Position numbers and translations under genes: made by a program
NCBI GenBank assembly: GCA_028867235.1
Contig: JAGWGS010000094.1
Span: forward strand, 1-5,497
Reading direction: 5' to 3'
Origin: Nitrososphaerota archaeon
GTDB lineage: Archaea > Thermoproteota > Nitrososphaeria > Nitrososphaerales > Nitrosopumilaceae
Length of the DNA stretch: 5,497 nt
Notes under the pieces: model-generated
What the model was told of the DNA's origin: nothing
The model's input: only the letters and a program-made list of their open reading frames with translations
Database searches by the model: none
In this document: positions 1 through 5,089 of the stretch, piece by piece
Numbering within the stretch: position 1 is the stretch's first letter
How the letters are laid out: the number at the start of each line of letters is the position of its first letter

Positions 1-653
1 CTGATGGCAACGATCGCGTAGAAGAGTTTGATTCTTCTGGCAAGTATTTATCTCAGTTTGGTTTTCCAGGTTCTGGACCTAGTCAATTAAATGATCCAAG
101 TGGAATAGGAATTGATAAATCTGGCAATCTCTACATCGTAGATACTGGCAATAATCGTGTCGAAGAGTTTGATTCTTCGGGCAAATACCTCTCTCAGTTT
201 GGCTCCTCAGGTTCTGGTAACGGTCAATTCAATAGTCCAACTAGTATCCATGTTGATAATAATTTAGGCAGAATGTATATTCTTGATACTGGGAATAATC
301 GACTAGAAGTGTTTGACTCTTCGGGCAAATACCTCTCTCAGTTTGGTTCCTCAGGTTCTGGTAATGGTCAACTCGATAATCCGCATGGTATAAGACTTGA
401 TGGATCTGGCAATCTCTACATCGTAGATAGTGGGAACAATCGCGTAGAAAAATTTGATTCTTCTGGCAAGTATCTCTCGCAATTTAGTTCGACTAACATT
501 AACACAAATCCTCAAGATGAAAATGTCAATGGAAAAGCTGGAGAGACTCTCAATGAAACATCTAATGATAATACTAAACATCATCATAATGGTAACAGTC
601 AAGGAAATAATGGAAAGTCTGGTAGCAGTCATAGACACAATCACGGACAATAA
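1..653 (+). CDS. NHL-repeat beta-propeller protein, 3' part (N-terminus outside window)
   Basis: The frame is open from the left edge (first full codon at 3) to TAA at 651-653, giving 216 visible residues. Residues 13-154 are three tandem units of 47, 48 and 47 residues. Each begins GKYLSQFG, continues with a Gly/Ser-rich turn, a P-x-GI-x-hydrophobic-D strand and an LYIVDTGNNR-like strand, and ends in EEFDSS. This is the NHL pattern, in which each repeat forms a propeller blade; a fourth unit begins at 155 and breaks off. Residues 164-216 are a low-complexity tail rich in Asn, Ser, Gly and His, with HHH and HRHNH clusters and one N-glycosylation sequon (NET). NHL proteins usually bind proteins or other ligands, and many archaeal ones are secreted, but the signal peptide, if any, is outside the window. 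No catalytic residues are recognisable. The gene converges on the tRNA gene, with 20 bp between them. The family call is strong; the function is unknown. Confidence 0.88.
   Translation, partial: DGNDRVEEFDSSGKYLSQFGFPGSGPSQLNDPSGIGIDKSGNLYIVDTGNNRVEEFDSSGKYLSQFGSSGSGNGQFNSPTSIHVDNNLGRMYILDTGNNRLEVFDSSGKYLSQFGSSGSGNGQLDNPHGIRLDGSGNLYIVDSGNNRVEKFDSSGKYLSQFSSTNINTNPQDENVNGKAGETLNETSNDNTKHHHNGNSQGNNGKSGSSHRHNHGQ
3..491 (+). repeat. Tandem 141-144 bp coding repeats (NHL units)
   Basis: Units span 39-179 (141 bp), 180-323 (144 bp) and 324-464 (141 bp), with partial units at 3-38 and 465-491. Conservation holds at DNA level as well as protein level. The stretches starting at 174 and 318 are identical for 29 bases and differ at only two positions over about 54. 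The segments starting at 120 and 405 share 25 identical bases. Such silent-site identity suggests recent duplication or continuing recombination between units. Confidence 0.85.
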
Positions 654-673
654 TTGGTCTTTTACTATAAAGG

Positions 674-762
674 CGGGTCTAGTGGGATTTGAACCCACGA
701 CATAGGGATATCTCCGAAAGATCATAAGAGTCCCTCGCTCTACCTGGCTGAGCCATAGACCC
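674..762 (-). tRNA. trnK: tRNA-Lys(CUU) with a 15-nt intron
   Basis: Read on the minus strand from 762, the cloverleaf is complete. It has a 7-bp acceptor stem GGGTCTA/TAGACCC, U8, a 4-bp D stem GCTC/GAGC with a 9-nt loop containing GG, an anticodon stem AGGGA/TCCCT, a 5-nt variable region, and a T arm GTGGG/CCCAC with loop TTCAAAT. The discriminator is G (674), as is usual for archaeal tRNA-Lys. The spliced anticodon loop is CUCUUAA, so the anticodon is CUU (lysine, AAG codons). The mature tRNA is 74 nt; the intron splits the exons 762-725 and 709-674. CCA is not encoded (the 3' flank reads CCT) and must be added after transcription. The gene converges on the NHL gene and lies 55 bp downstream of the SRPBCC gene, with its own TATA box. 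Confidence 0.95.
710..724 (-). other. tRNA-Lys intron at position 37/38 (canonical BHB)
   Basis: Fifteen nucleotides, TGATCTTTCGGAGAT on the minus strand, interrupt the anticodon loop. The precursor folds into a textbook archaeal splicing motif. The anticodon stem stacks on a 4-bp helix of loop bases CTCT with intron bases GGAG (one G-U pair). A 3-nt bulge lies on each side (TA^T at the 5' site, AT^A at the 3' site), and a short inner GA/TC helix closes a 4-nt loop. The tRNA splicing endonuclease cuts such motifs after the second bulge base, which gives exactly the 7-nt anticodon loop. Confidence 0.9.
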
Positions 763-787
763 CGCAAGAAAGCTCACGCTATATTCG

Positions 788-796
788 TTATTTAAA
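788..796 (-). promoter_or_regulatory. TATA box of the tRNA-Lys gene
   Basis: The minus strand reads TTTAAATAA, centred about 30 bp upstream of the tRNA 5' end at 762. This fits an archaeal TATA box with a short 5' leader removed by RNase P. It lies between the tRNA and the end of the SRPBCC gene, so the tRNA probably has its own promoter. Confidence 0.65.
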
Positions 797-803
797 CTGA
801 GTC

Positions 804-813
804 AAAAAGAAAG
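804..813 (-). terminator. T-rich terminator of the SRPBCC gene
   Basis: On the minus strand the stop codon is followed within a few bases by CTTTCTTTTT. Archaeal RNA polymerase stops at such T-rich tracts without needing a hairpin. It also separates this gene from the tRNA promoter just beyond it. Confidence 0.5.
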
Positions 814-817
814 TGAT

Positions 818-1414
818 TTAGTTTACTGCTTCGACTTGAGAATACTTCTCTAATATCTTTGTCAGTACAGTAGAAACTGGAGCATTGTTCATTTTTTCTT
901 TCTCTGCCAAGAGTTTTCTGTATGCATCAAGTGTAATGTATACTGGAATTGATCCATTACCCTCAAGAAGGCCTCTTACTCTATACAAAGCAGTCTCCAT
1001 TCCTTTTTCTGCTACCTTAGCAAACTTTGCTTTATCCATTATTGCACCCAATGGGCCAAACGGCATATCATAGTCTACTGTCATGGTAACTCTGGTTAAT
1101 TTTTCACCAAGGTTTTCAAAATTTACTGCAATCCCCCATTTCTTGAATGGTCCTTGAATCATCTTGGCTGCTACCTTTCGTTCTGGAATGAATTCTGTTG
1201 TCTCACAGTCCCACTCTAATCTCTTGCCATCAAAGTCACCAATTACTCTAAATGTTGTTCCTACTCCCATTCCTGCTTTAACATCCATTGGAACTACGGT
1301 CATTCCAACTCTTTCTTCAAACTGGTCGGAGATGTGTTCAGGTCTTGCAAAGTATGTGAATACATTCAAGGTCTTTTCTTTGATATCAATTGTCTTAGTG
1401 ACAGTGGTCATCAT
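818..1414 (-). CDS. SRPBCC (START/polyketide cyclase-like) protein with C-terminal RHH-like segment
   Basis: The protein has 198 residues from ATG at 1414, or 197 from ATG at 1411. Residues 3-152 fit the SRPBCC fold, a helix-grip domain that encloses a hydrophobic ligand pocket. Visible parts are a first strand (VTKTIDI), a helix with a VFTYFARPEHI core typical of the family, alternating strands ending in TRVTMTVDYDMPFG, and a long C-terminal helix (KVAEKGMETALYRVRGLLEG). Residues 155-192 (IPVYITLDAYRKLLAEKEK, then a linker and VSTVLTKILEKY) follow the strand-helix-helix pattern of ribbon-helix-helix DNA-binding domains. The ligand and role cannot be read from sequence. A longer frame starts at TTG 1420. 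I prefer ATG 1414 because the TATA box is centred about 25 bp upstream of it, which fits a leaderless mRNA. The gene is divergent from the secreted protein gene. Fold call fairly sure; second domain and function tentative. Confidence 0.8.
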   Translation of the reverse strand: MMTTVTKTIDIKEKTLNVFTYFARPEHISDQFEERVGMTVVPMDVKAGMGVGTTFRVIGDFDGKRLEWDCETTEFIPERKVAAKMIQGPFKKWGIAVNFENLGEKLTRVTMTVDYDMPFGPLGAIMDKAKFAKVAEKGMETALYRVRGLLEGNGSIPVYITLDAYRKLLAEKEKMNNAPVSTVLTKILEKYSQVEAVN

Positions 1415-1434
1415 TGGCAATCTTCTCTAAACTT

Positions 1435-1444
1435 GATTTAAAGC
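1435..1444 (-). promoter_or_regulatory. TATA box and BRE of the SRPBCC gene
   Basis: The minus strand reads GCTTTAAATC, preceded by a purine-rich CAAAA stretch suited to TFB binding (BRE). The TTTAAA core is centred about 25 bp upstream of the ATG at 1414, so transcription should begin at or within a few bases of the start codon. This spacing is the main reason for choosing 1414 or 1411 over TTG at 1420. Confidence 0.65.
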
Positions 1445-1480
1445 TTTTGTTAATTTCCACTGATCGGATGATTGTAACAT

Positions 1481-1489
1481 TATATTAAA
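1481..1489 (+). promoter_or_regulatory. TATA box of the secreted-protein gene
   Basis: TATATTAAA is centred about 28 bp upstream of the TTG at 1513, which predicts transcription starting within a few bases of that codon. It is back to back with the SRPBCC promoter, roughly 45 bp between box centres, so the two genes share one short control region. Confidence 0.6.
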
Positions 1490-1512
1490 GAAAGTGTATC
1501 CTAAACCTGATA

Positions 1513-2067
1513 TTGAAAAGTACTGCGATAATGGTTTTTCTTATAATCAGTTTCTCTTTGCTGCCTGTTCCAAACTATGCAAGTGCACACAACAACTTGA
1601 ATTCAGATGATCAAACAATTGGAAACTATGAGGTCCAGGTGGCAACAGATCCAGAGATACCAGATGCAAATCAACCATTCAAGTTAAGCTTCAGAGTACT
1701 AAATCACCAGTCAGCATCTAACATATTCAATTCACTAAATACGCAAATAAGTGAAGTAAGCAATTTCAGAATGGGTGCAAGAATATACTATAACGATCAG
1801 CTTGTTGGTACAATTCCAGTACAGAACTTTGACAAGGGAGAATGGTCTACATATTATACATTTCATGAAACGGGAAACCATGTAGTTGATGTTGACCTAT
1901 ACGATGTAGGTCCAAATGGCAAGACTTTGACTTTTACATACAACATTACAGTTCTTAGCATATTTGGAAATCTGTTTCCGTATATCATATCATCAGGTGG
2001 AATTGGATTTGTTGCCATAGTGGCATGGGCACTAATAACAAGAAGAAAAATAAAGTCTAAGCACTAG
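1513..2067 (+). CDS. Secreted, C-terminally membrane-anchored protein of unknown function
   Basis: I do not recognise a named family. The 184 residues show a signal peptide at 1-25 (Lys2, hydrophobic core, likely cleavage after ASA). An extracytoplasmic domain of about 120 residues follows, rich in beta-strand patterns and Ig-like in character (YEVQVATDP, FKLSFRVLN, FRMGARIYYND, HVVDVDLYD). A transmembrane helix at about 154-176 and a basic RRKIKSKH tail complete it. The protein should be anchored with its domain outside the cell. N144-I-T is a possible glycosylation site. There are no Cys residues and no clear metal site. Start: TTG at 1513 includes Lys2 of the signal peptide and fits the TATA spacing; ATG at 1531 would leave a signal peptide without a basic N-region. 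The gene is convergent with ctaA, overlapping it by 11 bp. A role linked to the oxidase is possible but rests only on position. Confidence 0.75.
   Translation: MKSTAIMVFLIISFSLLPVPNYASAHNNLNSDDQTIGNYEVQVATDPEIPDANQPFKLSFRVLNHQSASNIFNSLNTQISEVSNFRMGARIYYNDQLVGTIPVQNFDKGEWSTYYTFHETGNHVVDVDLYDVGPNGKTLTFTYNITVLSIFGNLFPYIISSGGIGFVAIVAWALITRRKIKSKH
2041..2056 (-). terminator. T-rich terminator of the oxidase operon, inside the opposing gene
   Basis: On the minus strand, ACTTTATTTTTCTTCT follows directly after the ctaA stop codon. The same bases on the plus strand are the AGA AGA AAA ATA AAG codons for the basic tail of the secreted protein, so the tract would serve both purposes. Archaeal intrinsic termination at T-rich tracts makes this plausible, but it is not proven. 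Confidence 0.5.
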
Positions 2068-2503
2068 TCTCTATTTTTTGTCCGCGTTCAATTCTAAATG
2101 CAAACAAGACGGTAAGCAAAGTCATTGCAAACAATAGTATCCCAACACCATTATGGATTGCAACTACAACAGCATGTAGCTGTGTATTGATTACTACAGC
2201 ACCAAGTCCTATTTGTGATACTGCAAAGACTCCTGCAAGTGTGCCAGTTATCTTTATTTTTTTATGAGAGCCCTTTACCCTCCATGCTCCTATCGCAGTT
2301 GCAACTATTAGAACTCCAGTTGTTGCAGCAATGAATCTGTGTATCCACTCTGTAAGAAATTCTGCAGATGGCAACAATCCACTTGGACACAGCGGCCATT
2401 TTGGACATGTCAATCCTTGACCGCTTGCTTGAAGATATCCACCAATGAACATTAGAGAATACAGAATAATTAGAGAAGCAAGGGCGAGATACTTGAAGTA
2501 CAT
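2057..2503 (-). CDS. ctaA: Compact (four-helix) heme A synthase, CtaA/COX15 family
   Basis: CtaA oxidises the C8 methyl of heme O to the formyl group of heme A, in the membrane. The 148 residues make four transmembrane helices (about 6-24, 56-74, 85-105 and 113-135), roughly half the size of bacterial CtaA. This matches the compact archaeal form known from Aeropyrum pernix. Family marks are visible. GGYLQASGQGLTCPKWPLC carries the Cys33/Cys39 pair in the first outer loop. E52-W-I-H55-R matches the catalytic Glu and heme-ligand His of the N-terminal half of the Bacillus enzyme. H110 and H117 lie around the start of helix 4, and H117 is the better candidate for the second axial ligand. A four-helix form should dimerise or otherwise make up for the missing half. 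ATG at 2503 is 3 bp after the cupredoxin stop, so it is last in the operon and probably translationally coupled. Its presence suggests the oxidase uses heme A. Confidence 0.9.
   Translation of the reverse strand: MYFKYLALASLIILYSLMFIGGYLQASGQGLTCPKWPLCPSGLLPSAEFLTEWIHRFIAATTGVLIVATAIGAWRVKGSHKKIKITGTLAGVFAVSQIGLGAVVINTQLHAVVVAIHNGVGILLFAMTLLTVLFAFRIERGQKIETSA
2070..2080 (+). terminator. T-rich terminator of the secreted-protein gene, inside ctaA
   Basis: TCTATTTTTTG, with six T in a row, begins three bases after the TAG of the plus-strand gene. It lies within the last codons of ctaA (Gln-Lys-Ile on the other strand). It mirrors the minus-strand T tract at 2041-2056. Confidence 0.5.
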
Positions 2504-2506
2504 CGA

Positions 2507-3487
2507 TTATTCAACTATGAATTTGGCATCCATGCCAAGTGCTGCATGTCCCGGAACTGTACAAATATAGTGATAAGTTCCTGGTGCTCCTGCTACAAAT
2601 GTAACATCACCACCCTTACCTGGCTTTAATGGGTTATCTGGTGTACCAACAGCAGAATTCCATAATACATCGGAGGGATTGTCTGGATCTACTACAACCC
2701 CAAATGCGTGGAAAGACTTGCTGTCATTTTTCACATGAATTGTTACGGTGTCACCTGATTTTACTTTGATATCAGGGTTAGTACCTGGCTGACCTGGCAA
2801 TGCATTGAATGCATATTGCTTGAAATCAGCACTCATCACAAAACTTACTGTAAATTCTACCTTATTTCCAGTTGCTTGGACTGTAGCACCAGATGCTGCT
2901 CCACTTCCACCACTTGGTGCAACTTCTATCTTTCCTTCCATTCCAAGCTCTCTGTGACCTGGGACCACACAAATGTAATAGTACTCACCAGCTTTTGATG
3001 GAACAAATGTTGCATCGCCACCCTTGCCTGGTTTTAATGGGTTGTCAGCAGTACCTACTGCAGTACCATCAATAATTGGACCTGTTCCTTCTTTTGCATC
3101 AGTAATGCCAAATGCGTGGAAAGACTTGCCAGAGTTTTTAACATGAATTACTATCTTATCACCCACATTTGCGTGAATTTCTGGATTCTTACCATCACCA
3201 GATAATGCATTAAATGCGTACACCTTAAAGTCAGGAGACTCCATGAATTCCAAGTTTGTTTCAATAGTCTTTCCAGTTACTTTACCTCCACCGCCTCCAC
3301 CCCCTTCGTGTGAACCAAGGCCTTCTTGGATCTTGCCAGCTGTTGGAAGATAAGAGTTCCAGTAATCATAATTGAGGAAAAAGATTGCTCCTCCTACCAC
3401 CATAATGCCCAATAAAATGGCAAGCATCTTGCCCAATCTAGCAGGGCTTGTCCTCATTATAGGAGCTTCATGTTCTGTGTGGCTCAT
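2507..3487 (-). CDS. Membrane-anchored tandem cupredoxin (two plastocyanin-like domains)
   Basis: This is a blue-copper electron carrier, 326 residues long. A short cytoplasmic N-terminus is followed by one membrane helix (about 18-39) that anchors the protein with both copper domains outside. A Gly-rich linker (62-68 are all Gly) leads to cupredoxin 1 (about 73-190) with type 1 copper ligands H124 (SFHAFG), C173, H178 and M183 (C-VVPGH-RELG-M). A second Gly/Ser/Ala linker leads to cupredoxin 2 (about 208-326) with H260, C309, H314 and M319 in the same spacing. Both sites therefore look functional. The gene begins one base after the coxA stop, with ctaA 3 bp downstream, so it is made with the oxidase. 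Ammonia-oxidising archaea are known to use many plastocyanin-like proteins where other organisms use cytochrome c. It probably donates electrons to CuA of subunit II or is an added oxidase subunit; that role is inferred. The two domains remain similar even at DNA level. Confidence 0.92.
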   Translation of the reverse strand: MSHTEHEAPIMRTSPARLGKMLAILLGIMVVGGAIFFLNYDYWNSYLPTAGKIQEGLGSHEGGGGGGGKVTGKTIETNLEFMESPDFKVYAFNALSGDGKNPEIHANVGDKIVIHVKNSGKSFHAFGITDAKEGTGPIIDGTAVGTADNPLKPGKGGDATFVPSKAGEYYYICVVPGHRELGMEGKIEVAPSGGSGAASGATVQATGNKVEFTVSFVMSADFKQYAFNALPGQPGTNPDIKVKSGDTVTIHVKNDSKSFHAFGVVVDPDNPSDVLWNSAVGTPDNPLKPGKGGDVTFVAGAPGTYHYICTVPGHAALGMDAKFIVE

Positions 3488-3488
3488 G

Positions 3489-5030
3489 TCAATATCCTAT
3501 GTGGTGTGGGTTCTTTGCTTGGTATGGATAATAGTACTTGCCACCAATACCAAATGGATCGTCCATGTTTGCTTCCTTGCCTTTGGCAGAGTAGTAAATC
3601 AGGTTTATCAAGAATGCCACAAAGCTTGCACCAAGAATCCAAGCACCAATTGTCGCAATCTGGTTAAGCTGTGTCCATGAGGTATATTCTGCTGGATAAT
3701 CATAAATTCTTCTTGGCATTCCCTCAAGTCCAAGCAAGTGCTGAGTATAGAAGACTTGGACAGAACCCCACAACATTCCGATAAAGTGGATGTTTGCGAG
3801 TTTTTCACTGTACATTCTTCCAGTAATTAGTGGGAACATGTAGTATACCATTCCTACGAATCCAAATGCGATTGTACCTGTAAGGAACAAGTGCATGTGT
3901 CCTACTACCCAGTAGGTTCCATGGCTGATAAAGTCAAGTGGCATTGCAGAGTTTAGCACACCACCTGCACCTGCAGAGAAGAATAGTGCAATTCCACCTA
4001 CTGCAAACTTCATTGGTGCGGCAAATCTGATTCTTCCTCCCCACATTGTGGCAAGGAAGTTGAATACATGCATACCTGATGCAGGTACTGCAGCTAATGT
4101 TCCGATCATGAATACAACCTTGGTTGTAAAGTCCATGCCTGTAGAATACATATGGTGTCCCCAAGAGGCAAAGCCTATCATACCTAACATGACAAATGCA
4201 AAGACACCACTACCTTGACTAAAGAGTGGTTTTCTCGAGAACCTTGGAATAATTTCATACATCATTCCAATTGATGGCAACAGGAAGATGTATACTTCGG
4301 GATGGAAAGTGAACCAGAACAAGTGGAGATATGCAATAGGATCTCCTCCTGCTGTAGGATTGAAGAATCCAGATACTCCTAGTCTATCAGTAAGTAACAT
4401 GATAAGTGCTGCTGCATATGATGGCATTGCAACAAGAGTCATCAGTGATACTGTCATCATAGACCATGCAAACAATGGGACCTTGCGCAATGGCATGTCT
4501 GGATGCTTGCATTTTAGTATTGTAACTATAAAGTTAATTGAAGACAAGATCGAGGAGATTCCGAGAATCTTTAAGCCAAATATCATCATGTCTGCGGCTG
4601 GACCTGGTGCACGAATAACAGAATATGGTGCATATGATACCCAGGATGTGTCAGAGAATCCAAGCCAGAGTAATGCACCACCGATTGGGTTCATCCAGAA
4701 TGCAATTGCGTTTAGCTTTGGATATGCCATATCTTTGTAACGTACCATGAGTGGTACAAGATAGTTACCGACACCGTTTGCAACTGGGAGTGCAAACAAG
4801 AATAACATTGTAAGACCATGAACTGTAAATATTCTGTTAAATGTTACAGAATCAGAGATTAGGAAATTTTGTCCTGGGAAGAACAAATGAGTTCTTATCA
4901 TCATTGCCAATACTCCTGCCATGAACAAGAATGCCAGACCAGTAATGGTATAGAGCAATCCCACATCAGTGTGATGTGTTGAGAACATTATTTGCCAAAT
5001 TGGACGTGGCTTCTTTAGTTCTAGAACCAT
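3489..5030 (-). CDS. coxA: Heme-copper oxidase subunit I (A-type cytochrome oxidase, CoxA/CtaD)
   Basis: Catalytic subunit of terminal oxidase: it reduces oxygen to water and pumps protons. The 513 residues contain about 12 membrane helices. Visible sites are low-spin heme ligands H71 (TVHGLTM) and H380; CuB ligands H243, H292 and H293; the H243-P-E-V-Y247 motif, whose Tyr is cross-linked to the His in known oxidases; high-spin heme ligand H378 (VVGHMH); and the GMPRRIYDYP propionate-contact motif. D-channel residues N89, D100 and N107 and the inner Glu (E245) are kept, as in A1 oxidases. The K-channel Lys of that class aligns with H321 in ASGMHVFNFLATMWGG. The C-terminus is rich in Tyr, Pro and His. 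ATG at 5030 has a GAGGAAG ribosome-binding site 7 bp or fewer upstream. The gene lies 55 bp after coxB, and its TGA is one base before the cupredoxin ATG. Identity is certain; the proton-channel reading is from a hand alignment. Confidence 0.97.
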   Translation of the reverse strand: MVLELKKPRPIWQIMFSTHHTDVGLLYTITGLAFLFMAGVLAMMIRTHLFFPGQNFLISDSVTFNRIFTVHGLTMLFLFALPVANGVGNYLVPLMVRYKDMAYPKLNAIAFWMNPIGGALLWLGFSDTSWVSYAPYSVIRAPGPAADMMIFGLKILGISSILSSINFIVTILKCKHPDMPLRKVPLFAWSMMTVSLMTLVAMPSYAAALIMLLTDRLGVSGFFNPTAGGDPIAYLHLFWFTFHPEVYIFLLPSIGMMYEIIPRFSRKPLFSQGSGVFAFVMLGMIGFASWGHHMYSTGMDFTTKVVFMIGTLAAVPASGMHVFNFLATMWGGRIRFAAPMKFAVGGIALFFSAGAGGVLNSAMPLDFISHGTYWVVGHMHLFLTGTIAFGFVGMVYYMFPLITGRMYSEKLANIHFIGMLWGSVQVFYTQHLLGLEGMPRRIYDYPAEYTSWTQLNQIATIGAWILGASFVAFLINLIYYSAKGKEANMDDPFGIGGKYYYPYQAKNPHHIGY

Positions 5031-5034
5031 ATTA

Positions 5035-5041
5035 CTTCCTC
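5035..5041 (-). promoter_or_regulatory. Ribosome-binding site of coxA
   Basis: GAGGAAG on the minus strand sits just before the ATG at 5030, with the GAGG core ending 7 nt upstream. The neighbouring SRPBCC and secreted-protein genes look leaderless, so a Shine-Dalgarno site here fits translation from within a polycistronic message. It supports the chosen start. Confidence 0.5.
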
Positions 5042-5063
5042 TCTCATATCAGAAATTTTTGCA

Positions 5064-5072
5064 CATAAAATG
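5064..5072 (-). promoter_or_regulatory. Possible internal TATA box before coxA
   Basis: The 55-bp coxB-coxA gap holds an A/T-rich element reading CATTTTATG on the minus strand, centred about 38 bp before the coxA ATG. It would give a leader of roughly 10 nt containing the ribosome-binding site. It could let coxA and later genes be transcribed separately from coxB. The match is weak. Confidence 0.25.
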
Positions 5073-5075
5073 TTT

Positions 5076-5089
5076 TTGATAATTATCAA
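5076..5089. promoter_or_regulatory. 14-bp perfect palindrome at the coxB end
   Basis: TTGATAATTATCAA is a perfect inverted repeat with no spacer that covers the coxB stop codon (TGA at 5088-5086) and lies beside the possible internal TATA element. Its symmetry resembles a dimeric repressor operator. It is too A/T-rich to form a strong hairpin. Function is unproven. Confidence 0.3.

Noticed and set aside
671..674. Encoded 3' CCA for the tRNA
   Set aside because: The sequence after the discriminator reads CCT, so CCA is not encoded.
454..705. 83-residue plus-strand frame overlapping the NHL gene end and the tRNA
   Set aside because: Its last residues (GFEPTT) are a common artefact of translating antisense to the T arm of a tRNA gene.
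351..767. 138-residue open frame on the minus strand
   Set aside because: It runs through the tRNA-Lys gene and antisense to the NHL repeats, both well supported; its translation shows no coherent domain.
1164..1430. 88-residue plus-strand frame with a hydrophobic end
   Set aside because: It is antisense to the SRPBCC gene, whose own frame is longer and has a recognisable fold and a well-placed promoter.
3608..4164. Minus-strand frames of 66 and 76 residues overlapping coxA
   Set aside because: They are out-of-frame readings of coxA, rich in Cys and His by chance, with no independent start signals.
4288..4740. 150-residue open frame on the plus strand within coxA
   Set aside because: It lies antisense and wholly inside coxA, shows no family motif, and the coxA frame carries every expected catalytic residue across the same bases.
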